Below are positions 13,426-34,491 of a stretch of DNA of 34,541 nucleotides, in pieces (within the stretch, counting starts at the first letter, position 1; each line of letters begins with the position of its first letter). Source of the DNA: Guillardia theta CCMP2712 (lineage: Eukaryota; Cryptophyceae; Pyrenomonadales; Geminigeraceae); contig NW_005434488.1 in the NCBI RefSeq assembly GCF_000315625.1, positions 1 to 34,541 on the forward strand. The letters are read 5' to 3'. Both the position numbers and the translations under genes were made by a program. The notes below the pieces were generated by a model that worked only from the letters and a program-made list of their open reading frames with translations, did not search any database and was not told the DNA's origin.

Positions 13426-16400
13426 TCCATCATCATCATCTCCATCATCATCGTCATCTCCATCATCATCGTCATCTCCATCATCGTAATTGTTATCATT
13501 ATCATTATCCACGTCATCATTATCATCATCACAAAATCGCAAAGATCGCCATCAACCACTTTCTCCTCCTTCTACATCTCACGTTAGAGTGCTATAGTGA
13601 TAGGAAAGGACGACAATTCTGGTAGGAATCGTTTCGTTGCCCTGCTGTAAAACCAGAGCAGAAGGAGCGGCAAGACAGGAGACCCGCTGGAGCTGCGGGA
13701 GCAGAAGTCGAATTTCACTCCACTGAGAGACGTTTGTGCTGCAGGTGAACAACATGTCAGGAAATAGGCGAAGAAGCGAGGAGGAGGAAGAGGAGGAGAG
13801 GGACGAGGGGCAACAAAGACAGTGAGGGAAAAAGGAAGGGAAAGAGAGGGAGAGGGAGGGAGGGAGGGAGGGAGAGAGAGCGAGAGAGAGAGCGAGAGAG
13901 AGAGCGAGAGAGAGGAGGAGGTGTGGTGGCGGTGGTGGTGGTGACCGGGATCCTTCTTCTTGGGACGAGGAACTGAAACAAGACGAATCAGTCAAGAAAT
14001 ACAGCGAGGAGGCTCAAGACAACAAGAACAACAGCCGAGCGAGCAAGTGACGAAGTAGGAACAAGATGGAACCAACACATACAAGCACACAGACACGCAA
14101 CAAGACAAAACTCTACAAGTTGAAACCGTTCGAAGTGAGAATCTAGAGATCTGTTTGTTCGTCTCACCTCGGAGATCTTGAAGTCTGAAAGTCGAAGGAT
14201 GCGACAAGTTGTTGATTATGTTGTCTTGTGACTGATACAATCTTAGAGGCTGCGGACAGCTCTTGTCCTCCAGATGTTTGTTTGAGCGAGTCCTTCTCAT
14301 TTGCAAGGTCTTGGAACTGAAATCCATTCCATCTGACAAGAAAAGACGTCAAAGACAATCAGAGGTCCATCAGACTTGAGAACTTGAAGCTTGATTGAAT
14401 CATTCTCGCCCCTCCCTCTCTTCTCTCTTTTGTTTCTCCTCCTCCTCCTCCTCTCCTCTCCTCCTTCTCTCCCCCTCTCTCTTCTCCTTCTCTCTTCCCC
14501 TCCTTCACCTGTAAAGTTTCGAGCATTTTCCGCTGATACTAAACAAGCTTGTCGAGCAGTTGGACTGCATGGCGACGGCAAGGAAAGGAACCGAGAGCAT
14601 GTCGACAAGCTGAACGTCTGAGACAGAAACGCCACCCAGCTGTTGGAAGACAGTGAAAGTCTGCAAGCTTTCATCCCATTGATAGAGAGTCAGGCCTCTA
14701 GTCTCTTCGAAGAATGTCAAGAAATGACGATCGATCATGTCATGAAGGATGAAATGAGCTACTCCATTGCTCGAAGACGTTGAGAACGTTTGTAGTGATG
14801 TAAGTGATATGCCTTGGTTTTCCCTTAACATCTACACCACATGTCAATCCTTGTGCTGTCGTCTTTGAGAGCAGATCGAACAACCTTCATCTCGAACAAT
14901 GTTGACTCCACTTCGGTTGACAGGCTTGAGAAACTGTACAAGACAGAGACTGCAAACATGCACTTTCCTTGTATCTCAAATCCCTGTATCCCTGAGATTG
15001 CTTTTTGTTCAAAGACCTTGGCAAGTATTGAGATGTCAGTGTATAAGATGAGAAGGACATGTAAGTACCATCTCATGTAGCTCAACCAACTCCAACACAT
15101 CAGGTTGTGTCTCATTCATCAGGAAAAACTTCACTGATCCATTGACCATCGCAAGAGCAACAATCTGTGATGTAGCATTCCCTTCCATGATTGTACATGA
15201 TGACCACTGTCGAGCGTTTGAAGACGAGACTTTCTGAACAACTTGTATGGTCACGTCCTCTGAACCATGAGAGATGCGGTAGACTAGCGATCTTGTGTCG
15301 ACCAAACCTTGCAGGCATGTCAGGACCTCAAGCTTGTCAAAGTAATGCTTACCATCAAGACGGTTGTCTGCGACAGCAACAAACAGATACGAGAACGCCG
15401 GCCTGCAATCAAAGTAAGAAAAGAGAAGTTGGGATAGTTCTTGGTGATTGTGCTGATGTAAGTCACCTGGCAATTTCTAACGCTGAGATGTATGGAAGGT
15501 CAAGAGGGAGAGGAGTTCGTTTGAAGTTCTACAGCAATATCATTATCATAAGCATGTAGTCGTAGAATTTGAAAGTTCAATCTTCTTACCCGCTCATCAA
15601 CTTTGCTCATGATGTAAGACTGCGTCTTGAACACAAACTTTGCGGGGATTCCTGAGAGAGCGTCAATCTTTGAACTGTCACAATCAGACGCATCAGACCG
15701 GACTGATACTCTTCTACACTCATAGCATTGGGATTCACAAGATAACTCATGAGATCAAACCCGCAATCCTTCCAGAAGCAAGATCGCTGGGCAAACAATG
15801 ATCATAAGAAAAAGCTGCTGGAACGACATTCTCTTTCTTGTTACCTGCCAGAGTGGTTTCCATGGAGAAGTTAGAGCATCTCTATCGTTCACGTTACTTG
15901 AACCTCTTCAACTATTTCATCAACCCGACAAACCTGAGCTCAACTGATAGGAAGACGCTCTTGTAGCCATGGTGCCACATCGGAGACACGCAGACAAGCT
16001 TGTTCGAAGAGAAATGAGAGACCTCACTGTACGAGATAACCTTCTCTGTTCGAGAGAAGACGAACGAGAAGCGACATCTCAATGATGTTGTTCTGATACA
16101 AGTATGTCACCCTCAGCCGATCACCGTCATTGAAAACTCACTGGGTGAACTGAAATTGTCCAAGAACCACAATCTCTGCTCCTCCCTCCACAGATCCTGA
16201 CAAGACGTTGGAGGAAGAGGAGGAGGAGGAGGAGGAGGAGGAGGAGGAGGAGGAGGAGGAGTTGGTGTCCAGCCTTGTCCAGTAGGAAGAGGAAGAGACA
16301 GGATGCGCAGTGAGATTGACGGAAGATGCTCCAGCGAGCTCAAGGAAGGAGGAGGAGATCTGCTGAGCCGAGAGGGGAGAGGAGAAAACTCGCAGCATTC

Positions 16401-19400
16401 TCATGCTCCCGACGTGGCTGAAGAATCTTCTAGAAGAAGAGTCGAAGAAGCTGCCGACGAGGAAGGGAACTGCAGGAGCAGCAGGGGGAGGATAGAGGAG
16501 AGGCACCAGCTTGTCGCAGCCTGCGATGAGTTGGATCAGTGAGGAGAAGACGAGAAGATGCAGATGTGGATGCATGTTGAGATGTACATGAAGATGTGGA
16601 TGTGGGTTGAGTTGTTGTTGTTGTTGATGATGATGATGTAGAATAAGAATTCACAAGGAAGAGAATGTTCACCTTGCGATCTGCAATCTCTCTCAACCCG
16701 CTCCTTGCCATTAACATACATTTTCAAACTGCAGCAAACGAGTCAGAGAAATCAGATGATACCATCTCCTTTCCACCTCGTGCCGTTGAATGTCGCTACT
16801 ACATGAATCCATTCCTCTAGTTTGCAGAGAGAAGTTGGACAGTCAAAGATCAGCTGAGAACATTCTTGTTAGTTTATGCACAACTGCACACAAAAGCAAC
16901 AAGACCTTAATAGGAGTCGATCGAGTTTGGATTGCAATATCAAAGAAGAATGAGATTTGAGGATTTCCTACTCATTTACCAGTTGTCAGTGTTGAAGGCA
17001 AATACAAGTCAACAGAGCACCAGTCTTGTCTGCTTCCACTGCGTATGACAACGTCCAACCGCTAAGACGAAGTTGTCAACAAAAAAAGACATTCATTTTC
17101 ATCCTTTTACCTTGCTGGCGGTCCCTGCGACTGACAGCTGACAATTCCAGCATATGAAACTTGGCGTGTGTTGATTGTGATCCACTGCAAGCTCATGAGA
17201 ATTACACCAGCAGCACGTTGTTGTTGCAACTCACAGTCTCGATAGAGAGGTTTGATCGTGGGAGAAAACCTTGCTGCGCAAGGCTCGCAACATCTCCTTT
17301 GGTTGCAAACCCGAAATGTTTTGCATCGTCAAACATGGCAACCTTGTTCTCTTGTCATGAAACTCGCATGAATCAGCAAACACGCACCTGCAACTCTCCG
17401 AAAGACATCATCGCGTTCAACAAGTTTGCAGATTCCGAGATGAAAGATGAAGAGGATGGATCGATAGCAAACAGATCGAAAGTCTTCCTCCGCTGAAACT
17501 GATTGCTTCCACTCCAATCTCGCTGATCAGCAAACACGTTCGGCTCCCAAGAGTTGTTGAATTTCGGCGGCAGGAGGGAGAGAAGTGAAAAGTCCCACCA
17601 TGCTGCTGTCTCGTTCCAGAGAAGCTGTTTGAGCATAATCAGCAGAAGATGAAAAGTAGTCAAAAGATTGAGTCAAAGAGGAGGTGGAATTTTCAGGGAG
17701 AGTTAGGAAGAGTAGAAATCGCTAGAGATGGTGAGGGAGAGAGGGACGGAGGCAGAGGATTGAAGCAAGAGGGTGAGTAAAGCAGTGATGGGGAGAAAGA
17801 GACGATGATGAGGTGGGGTGAAGAAGAAATTGTACTGACCTCTGGTGGTGAAGTTCGAAGTTTTCTGCAAGCAGCAGCAGAGGACTTGAAAAGAATGTAA
17901 AACAACAAACGTACAATTCAAGAGAGGATTGAGATTACCTGGTCAACACATTGCGAAGTTGACGGGCGATCAAGGAGCAGGGCATATCGATCGTTAAGAA
18001 AGTCGATGTACAACGACATCTTCTCACAGCTGTGAAACAATATTTCAACAGAGAGAAAGAAGTTGAGAAAAGGCGATGAGAAAGGGAGTATACGACAGTG
18101 TGAGGAGAATGCCAAGATTGTTGATGGCAAATGAAGAAGAATCGAACTCAGGGATGAGAGAATGATGAGGAGAACAAAACAACAACACCAAAATTATTGA
18201 CAACTTTCTATCATGAACAAAATAACAAGTTGGGGAAACACAAAGTTTCCAACTCACCCAGTAAGGGCGATGAAAGTTGTGTTGGAAGCATTTCCTTGCA
18301 AGACGGGGAGAGCGTCGCAAACTGAAGACATTACAAAGACTTCCCGACCTGTCGCCTGAACGTCTTCCTGGATACAACTTGATGCTCCGGTCAACCAGTA
18401 AGATACCAGCCGAATCCTTTGCTGCAAAGATACATCATAGTTGTTTCATCACATCTTACAATCATATCTTTCTCTCTTTCTATCCTCCAACTCCCTCGCT
18501 CTTCCCCCTTCCTCATGCCCTACCAATGACAGCGTTACCCTCTCCCTTTAGTCTTTCTTCAATCTCTCCCACTCTTCCTCCCCTTCATCGTCCTTTCTCT
18601 TTCTCCCTCCAGCACCTCATCATGTCGGAAACGATCGATGAAAGTCGTGGGATCGTGCGTATAACTGACGATCGAGTCTGACGAGAACTCGGCAGCGAAC
18701 CAGAACTTGCGATCTTTGAACGTCTCAAACGCTGAGGTGAGAAATCAGAGACGAGGTGAGAAATGTCTGACGTGCTACCACTGGTGAATGTCAGCCGGTT
18801 GTCAATCAGCGCTCTATCCTCAGTTACATTCTCGAGGCGAAACGTTGTAGCGTCCTTCGTGAAAGTCACAAGAGCGAGAAGAGGAGAGAGAGCAGCAGCA
18901 GCAGCAGCGACGAAAGAACAAGAGGGGAAGGAAGGGAGTGAGTGGCGAAAAGGAGGAAACAGAAGAAGAGGGAGAGGGAGAGGGAGAGAGAGAGGTAGAG
19001 GTAGAGGTAGAGGTAGAGGGAGAGGAAGAGGAAGAGGAAGAGGTTACATTCTCAGGAATCAGGAAGGTAGTTCCAGCTTGAAGGTGGTTCTTCAGTGGAC
19101 TGACTGCTGAAAGAAAACGATCCACTACCGTCTTGCCGTTTGACAGATAGACTGTCGCACTGTTGACAAACATATCATACAAGGAAAGAAAACACAACCC
19201 GACACAATACAACGGGGAAAAGAACTCCACAGCATCATCTCAATCGTTACCTTCCGATCAACTGCTCCTTTATCAGAACGCTCTCTGCCTTCTCCGAACA
19301 ATCTCCGTTTGTCAAGTTCGACGGGCCCATGAACTGAGAGCAGGATGGAAAAATATCATACTCCAAGAACACCTTGAGGAATGATTTGCGCCATCCGCTC

Positions 19401-20296
19401 GCCGAGATTTCTTCCCATTCAAAGCTCTTTGCACACGATTACAACCTTGAGAACAAGAGGAAGATTGTCACCTCAATCTTGAAGGTCAGGACTGGAGATG
19501 TCGAAGAGCGGAACAAGGCAGAAGTAACATCAAACGAGGGAGCAAGAAACCAGCGTTGCTCCTGCTCCTCAAAGAACACCTTCATCTTCCCTCCCTCCTG
19601 CTCCCAGTACGCTACTCCCCCGTACTCCCCCCCGCTTCTCTTGTACGTCCCCCGTGCCCCCTCGAACTCGCCCACGTTCCCAAACGTACACGGAGCCGAG
19701 CACGAGACCTGGTAGACGCTAGACAGGCTTTCAGCCGATCCAAGAGGAGGACAGGAGCAGGGAGCTGACGGGTCGATGCAAGCCGCACGGTACGCCATCA
19801 CAAACCCCGGCCTCTTCCCTCCCTCCTCTACCTTGATCTCCATCCTCCTTGGCTCCTCTCCCTGATTGCTCTGCAGCGTCACTCCCGACGACCCTGCCGC
19901 CCCCTCCCGCGCGGTGAAGTAGAGCATGCTCGTGCTCTGGCTCATGTCCAGCCATGGCGGGACGGCGAAGAGGAGCGGGTTGTCCCAGGTGAGGTAGTCG
20001 CCGACCTGAGCTGGAGTCTGCATCTGGCAGAGGAAGGAGAGGTTTCCAGCGGAGAGGCAGGGGAGCTGGGAGGCAGTGGAGGGGAAAGTGATCGATGCTG
20101 TGGTTGCAAGTTTGCACGGGATGCCGTCAGAGGAGTTTGACCATGAGCATACGTCGAGCTGATTCGAGCATGTTGTACTGTTACATGCTTGACTGCCTGT
20201 CGGACATGTTGCTTGGCCATCGCTGACAGCAGCGACTATGAGAAAAAAGAAGAGCAGAACCTCAGTACAAATCATCGTGTCTGAGTTCAGAGCCAT
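2459..20296 (-). CDS. Giant secreted multi-domain protein (LamG / TIG / EAR propeller / cadherin-like / kelch-like), 3' end not found
   Basis: One long spliced gene on the minus strand, probably a secreted or surface adhesion protein. The start is the ATG at 20296, which opens a signal peptide with a hydrophobic core of about 14 residues ending VSDGQA. I traced 48 consecutive exons to 9552 (about 2,063 codons, phases all consistent) and 24 more from 7341 to 2459. Domain order: N-terminal module, LamG, TIG-like, EAR blades, Cys-rich module, EAR blades, cadherin-like repeats, TIG, kelch/RAX2-like repeats. Exon coordinates are in the block entries below. The segment 9551-7342 is only partly resolved, so a split into two genes there cannot be excluded. 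The divergent plus-strand gene is its paralog with the same domain order. Family names come from motif recognition, not a search. Confidence 0.75.
2540..2695. repeat. Minisatellite, unit about 21-24 bp (GGCATAGRAGAGGAGG)
   Basis: Roughly seven tandem units built on GTAGGCATAGGAGAGGAGG, with length variation from GGA insertions. It falls between the tentative last exon and the exon ending at 2828 of the left gene, so it is probably intronic. Confidence 0.85.
4401..4911 (-). CDS. Left gene, TIG/IPT domain
   Basis: Exons: 4911-4695, 4647-4515, 4468-4401. The first exon has the canonical IPT/TIG outline: VSPRLWGPNG, then GSLTINGVNFSP, then VKVFVGQTACPRL and a closing SDTQ joined to LVCEQLQ in the next exon. 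IPT/TIG domains are Ig-like folds found in surface receptors. Phases run 2-0, 0-1 and 1-0, joining the upstream cadherin-like exon to the downstream kelch-like exon without a gap. Confidence 0.72.
5093..7341 (-). CDS. Left gene, cadherin-like (NNPPxF) beta-sandwich repeat array
   Basis: Exons: 7341-7249, 7157-7095, 7034-6934, 6887-6843, 6792-6768, 6636-6483, 6435-6398, 5823-5662, 5446-5388, 5341-5218, 5175-5093; splice phases agree throughout. Each repeat begins SVNNPPxF (6636 and 5446 exons), passes an N-I/V-x-x-G-x-x-DE-x-x-Q core (NVTAGAPDEGILQ; NISRGGVDEIGQSITF), a G-T-L-x-F strand (NGTLTF; NGTLVFWVNDD) and a D-x-G segment (VALDNGNSTLLGSN). This matches the tandem-95/cadherin-like repeats common in large extracellular proteins. 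About two and a half repeats are visible here. The intron 6397-5824 holds the 27-bp minisatellite. Confidence 0.7.
5965..6365. repeat. 27-bp minisatellite, about 15 copies
   Basis: Tandem units of the form GATACAAGACAGAAGCAGAG followed by CAAGTGA, period 27 bp. Variant positions are shared among copies. It sits inside the left-gene intron 6397-5824. Because 27 is divisible by three, more than one minus-strand frame stays open across it. The upstream exon, however, meets a stop soon after its donor, so read-through is not expected. Confidence 0.9.
6655..6765. repeat. GGA/GAA purine tract
   Basis: Degenerate GGAGAA/GAGGAG repeat in the left-gene intron between exons 6792-6768 and 6636-6483. 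On the sense strand of that gene it is a polypyrimidine tract. Confidence 0.85.
7342..9551 (-). CDS. Left gene, partly resolved part of the cadherin-like repeat array
   Basis: Individual segments look coding on the minus strand but I could not join them in one consistent frame. They are: about 9154-9042 (GVEDVTSMWLNSS, ends DVIDDDLR), about 7969-7891 (FINNPPSFDLEPEIV), 7845-7803 (FAWNVSSGDENLAQ) and about 7626-7440 (VNFSYRAS, YETIDVDVQLIDGGG). The NNPPSF entry motif and the G-DE-Q core are hallmarks of tandem cadherin-like beta-sandwich repeats. Long stretches between them (about 8840-8000) hold poly-C and hexanucleotide tracts and unclear exons. A frameshift, a missed mini-exon or a gene boundary could hide here. 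Confidence 0.45.
8133..8262. repeat. Poly-C run followed by GCTCGT hexanucleotide repeat
   Basis: A run of about 20 C interrupted by an A (8140-8166) is followed by about ten GCTCGT-like units (8190-8256). It lies in the unresolved part of the left gene. Confidence 0.85.
9181..9325. repeat. 13-bp tandem repeat GACATCTCAACAT
   Basis: About ten units of GACATCTCAACAT, with CTC-insert variants toward the right end, in the unresolved part of the left gene, probably an intron. Confidence 0.85.
9552..10190 (-). CDS. Left gene, exons 44-48: closing EAR strands and first beta-sandwich module
   Basis: Exons: 10190-10147, 10087-10027, 9978-9931, 9764-9704, 9659-9552. Exon 45 carries VFHFEDEGEHFFAVAQ, an EAR strand matching FFHFQLEGEDFIVAAQ in the paralog. 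Exon 47 carries SAVLQWSG. Exon 48 (NGTFIDEIS, then TFALRFPTG) opens the cadherin-like array. Exons 45 (61 nt) and 46 (48 nt) have exactly the paralog's lengths. The intron 9930-9765 contains the CTCGTC hexanucleotide tract. Confidence 0.75.
9795..9898. repeat. CTCGTC hexanucleotide repeat, about 16 copies
   Basis: Nearly perfect CCTCGT tandem in the left-gene intron 9930-9765. Open frames across it (Arg-Thr, Asp-Glu or Leu-Val dipeptides) are repeat products. Confidence 0.9.
10242..10390 (-). CDS. Left gene, exon 43: compact cysteine-rich module
   Basis: A single 149-nt exon encodes a module of about 50 residues with seven cysteines: GGSNEGFC, then CSICSLSCSVEC, then AACEF, followed by TEEVQAYLARYL. 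The plus-strand paralog has the same module in one exon (32916-33073), with glycines, cysteines and the closing TxxExQ-L-RY pattern conserved. It is inserted between EAR blades. I do not recognise it as a named domain. The cysteine density suggests a disulfide-stabilised extracellular knot, which is inference. Confidence 0.75.
10691..13139 (-). CDS. Left gene, exons 30-42: second run of EAR blades
   Basis: Exons: 13139-12960, 12910-12846, 12795-12703, 12647-12613, 12552-12488, 12434-12386, 12330-12167 (acceptor 12330 or 12327), 11982-11898, 11850-11469, 11258-11190, 11147-11079, 11029-10959, 10906-10691. Clear blades include RLLLVAGGEAGVSVLRWNAE, AVNVYTWNVSTSRF, RLLLAVAFTSN and HVEIWEWNSQQERF. 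The last exon ends LIWGGCTSYLPG, matching TEWGPCTSYAPG in the paralog. Exons 31 (65 nt) and 32 (93 nt) equal their paralog exons in length. The first exon is Gly-rich and the weakest of the set; its frame rests on a conserved CLYVL segment and on matching phase. Confidence 0.72.
11280..11432. repeat. GGAGA pentanucleotide repeat
   Basis: A long GGAGA/GGAGG array in the left-gene intron 11468-11259, on the sense strand TCTCC. Confidence 0.9.
12003..12160. repeat. CCTCTCC-type pyrimidine repeat
   Basis: Degenerate CTCCCCTCCTCTC array in the left-gene intron 12166-11983. Confidence 0.88.
13280..15402 (-). CDS. Left gene, exons 22-29: EAR/EPTP beta-propeller
   Basis: Exons: 15402-15353, 15307-15069, 15016-14885, 14831-14509, 14332-14168, 13972-13946, 13738-13583, 13316-13280. 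The blade pattern is that of EAR repeats, known from LGI1 and VLGR1: a hydrophobic strand of the LAVA type followed by a Y/W-W-D/N turn. Examples are SYLFVAVADN, RGLTLYQWDESLQTFTVFQQ and VPFLAVAMQSN. About seven such strands occur here, which would complete a seven-bladed propeller that binds protein partners outside the cell. Exon 24 is 132 nt in both paralogs. The 13945-13739 intron, full of GA repeats, is missing from the paralog. Confidence 0.78.
13380..13530. repeat. ATC/CAT trinucleotide repeat
   Basis: ATC units, first pure and then interspersed with CTC and GTC, in the left-gene intron 13582-13317. Confidence 0.9.
13770..13940. repeat. GA-rich compound microsatellite
   Basis: GGA, GGGA and GAGAGAGC units fill most of the intron 13945-13739. 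This intron exists only in the left gene; the paralog exon 29537-29704 is uninterrupted at this point. Confidence 0.88.
15467..16092 (-). CDS. Left gene, exons 17-21: TIG-like Ig fold and linker
   Basis: Exons: 16092-15934, 15881-15845, 15786-15699, 15651-15590, 15528-15467. Exon 17 has the cysteine pair and strand pattern of an IPT/TIG-like Ig fold: RCRFSFVFSRTEKV followed by NKLVCVSPMWHHG. Exon 20 carries GIPAKFVFKTQS, matching GIPARFVFTTSS in the paralog. Between exons 17 and 18 the paralog has two extra exons (26587-26644 and 26725-26857), so one copy gained or lost a segment. The TIG assignment is by pattern only. Confidence 0.65.
16142..17061 (-). CDS. Left gene, exons 12-16: LamG/concanavalin-like domain
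   Basis: Exons: 17061-17021, 16967-16906, 16853-16777, 16728-16673, 16520-16142. The motifs follow the LamG_3 order: SGWTLSYAVE at the start of the fold, EEWIHVVATFNGTR, then LKMYVNGKERV, then VGSFFDSSSRRFF and GSMRMLRVFSSPLSAQQ at the end. LamG domains are beta-sandwich modules that bind carbohydrate or protein ligands outside the cell. Exon 16 continues into a run of about 17 serines encoded by TCC (16203-16260), absent from the paralog at this point. The donor at 16142 reads CA|GTGAGT. Exon 14 is 77 nt in both paralogs. Confidence 0.8.
17111..20296 (-). CDS. Left gene, exons 1-11: signal peptide and N-terminal module
   Basis: Exons: 20296-19472, 19426-19251, 19159-19048, 18854-18779, 18731-18616, 18421-18258, 18029-17939, 17884-17840, 17624-17388, 17342-17235, 17184-17111. 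Exon 1 encodes the signal peptide and a cysteine-containing region (motifs FLCQMQTPAQVGDYLTWDN and CIDPSAPCSCPP). Exon 5 carries AAEFSSDSIVSY, which resembles a propeller strand. Exons 6-8 carry spaced cysteines, including SQCVDQ and SSAAACRK. I do not recognise the module as a named family. Every exon has a counterpart of equal or similar length in the plus-strand paralog: exons 3 (112 nt), 7 (91), 8 (45) and 10 (108) match exactly. Exon 9 (237 nt) corresponds to two exons in the paralog. Confidence 0.75.
18955..19047. repeat. GAGAGG/GTAGAG hexanucleotide repeat
   Basis: Hexanucleotide purine array in the left-gene intron 19047-18855, directly beside the donor of exon 3. Confidence 0.85.
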
Positions 20297-21443
20297 GATG
20301 ATTGTGAGCTTCTCTTTTCCCGTCAATCTCCAGTCGGTTTTGTTGACAGCTCCTTCATCTGATTGAGCATGTTTCAGTAATTGGCTTTGTTTTCTGCAAA
20401 CCTATCTTCTGACATTGAACCCATCGTATTCCTACTCGAAGCACCTCCATATCTCACCCAACAGTCTAAAGCTACCCGAGTTCTCTCCTTCCACTATTGT
20501 CCTGTACTACTCGGTTCTGTTCAGCTCGTTCCTGTACCATCATTCCTGTGCTGCTCATTCCTGGCTTGTCCTTCCCTTTCCTACGAGCTCCTTCACTACC
20601 ACTCGATGCTTCATCGCATTTTGACAAGTCACCCTCGTCCCCACACAGACTCTTTGTACCCCACCACTAAAACTCGTGTCAGAATCTCCATGCACCCCCA
20701 AAGTTGTTTAAAACTACCGGGTCCTTTATGCATACACAAGTACCCCTAGAAGATTACTACCCCATTCTTTCTATCGAGTCCTCCTCAGTCATGTACCCAC
20801 CTTCCCTTTATCTCAAGGTACCCCATTTTCACTAGTATTTAGTAGGGGTAGTCAACCACTTTGAATCATGTGAGGTTGTGGTGGGTCCTGCGGCTTTTCG
20901 GATGGATAGGCGGGTCATTACCAGATATATTAGTCAAGTACTTAATATTTATAGTCAACTAGTATATTTCCAAATAGAGTGAAAATAAAATATGATGAAT
21001 GAGGGGGGTGGGTGGTAGGAGTGTTTCAGGGGTGAGGGTGATTAGCGGTCAATCGATGCCGAGTATGCTAAAATGCTGCCGGTAGGACGATCCAATGAAG
21101 TTTGAGTGCGTTGACATGATGATGTACGATGAAGACTTCTGGTGTTGATATCACGAAGATAAACTGCGTTGCTATCATGATATACGATGAAGACATCTTC
21201 GTGAGACATGTTGACTCATCAAGTGATTGTTTCTTGTTGAAACCATGCGATCACGATCTTGATTTTGATTTCATCATTATGCTCTCTGATCTCAGTGCAG
21301 GATGAAGAATGTTGACGACATCATCGAACTGAGACAAGAAAGGCTGACAGTCTGACCCTCGTCAAGGGTGCGTCCCTACACTCTGACCCTTGTCAAGGGT
21401 GTGTACCTACAGTTCGACCCTTGTCGAGGGTGTATACCTACCG
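20297..21443. promoter_or_regulatory. Divergent intergenic region between the two paralogs
   Basis: This 1,147-bp region separates the two start codons, so it must hold both promoters and 5' UTRs. Visible features are a hyphenated inverted repeat near 20819-20851 (TACCCC to GGGGTA), an AT-rich block (about 20930-21000), a pair of near-identical ACGATGAAGAC blocks (about 21126 and 21184), and three 31-bp tandem units at the right edge. I see no TATA box I would defend and no open frame with domain content. Confidence 0.6.
21351..21443 (+). repeat. Three 31-bp tandem dyad units ending at the start codon
   Basis: Units 21351-21381, 21382-21412 and 21413-21443. The middle unit contains ACCCTTGTCAAGGGT, a perfect 7+1+7 dyad; the outer units differ by one base each in one arm. 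The third unit ends exactly where the right gene's ATG begins (21444). They could be an operator-like element or 5'-UTR hairpins. No equivalent lies before the left gene's ATG. Confidence 0.85.
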
Positions 21444-34244
<12,801 letters not shown>

Positions 34245-34294
34245 GTCCTGCCGCTTCCTCTCCCCTCCTCCTCCTCCTCCTCCTCCTCCAGTTC

Positions 34295-34389
34295 CTTCAC
34301 TTCCTGACTTACTGAGAAACTCTCCTCGTTCCCTCATTTCCCTTCACTTCCTGACTTACTGAGAAACTCTCCTCGTTCCCTCATTTCCT
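34295..34389. repeat. 47-bp tandem duplication
   Basis: A segment beginning CTTCACTTCCTGACTTACTG is present twice in tandem, offset 47 bp, nearly identical. It lies in the presumed intron after the last traced exon. Confidence 0.88.
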
Positions 34390-34446
34390 TCACTTGCTCC
34401 TGCCTGATGTTCTCCTGTGCTACTGCTACTCGCATCCTCCTCCTCC

Positions 34447-34450
34447 TCCG

Positions 34451-34491
<41 letters not shown>

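Noticed and set aside
21351-21443. CRISPR-like repeat array
   Set aside because: The three 31-bp units are directly adjacent with no spacers and the context is a eukaryotic gene start.
21390-21443. Upstream in-frame start for the right gene
   Set aside because: The upstream extension would begin at a TTG and run through the 31-bp repeats; the ATG at 21444 starts a clean signal peptide.
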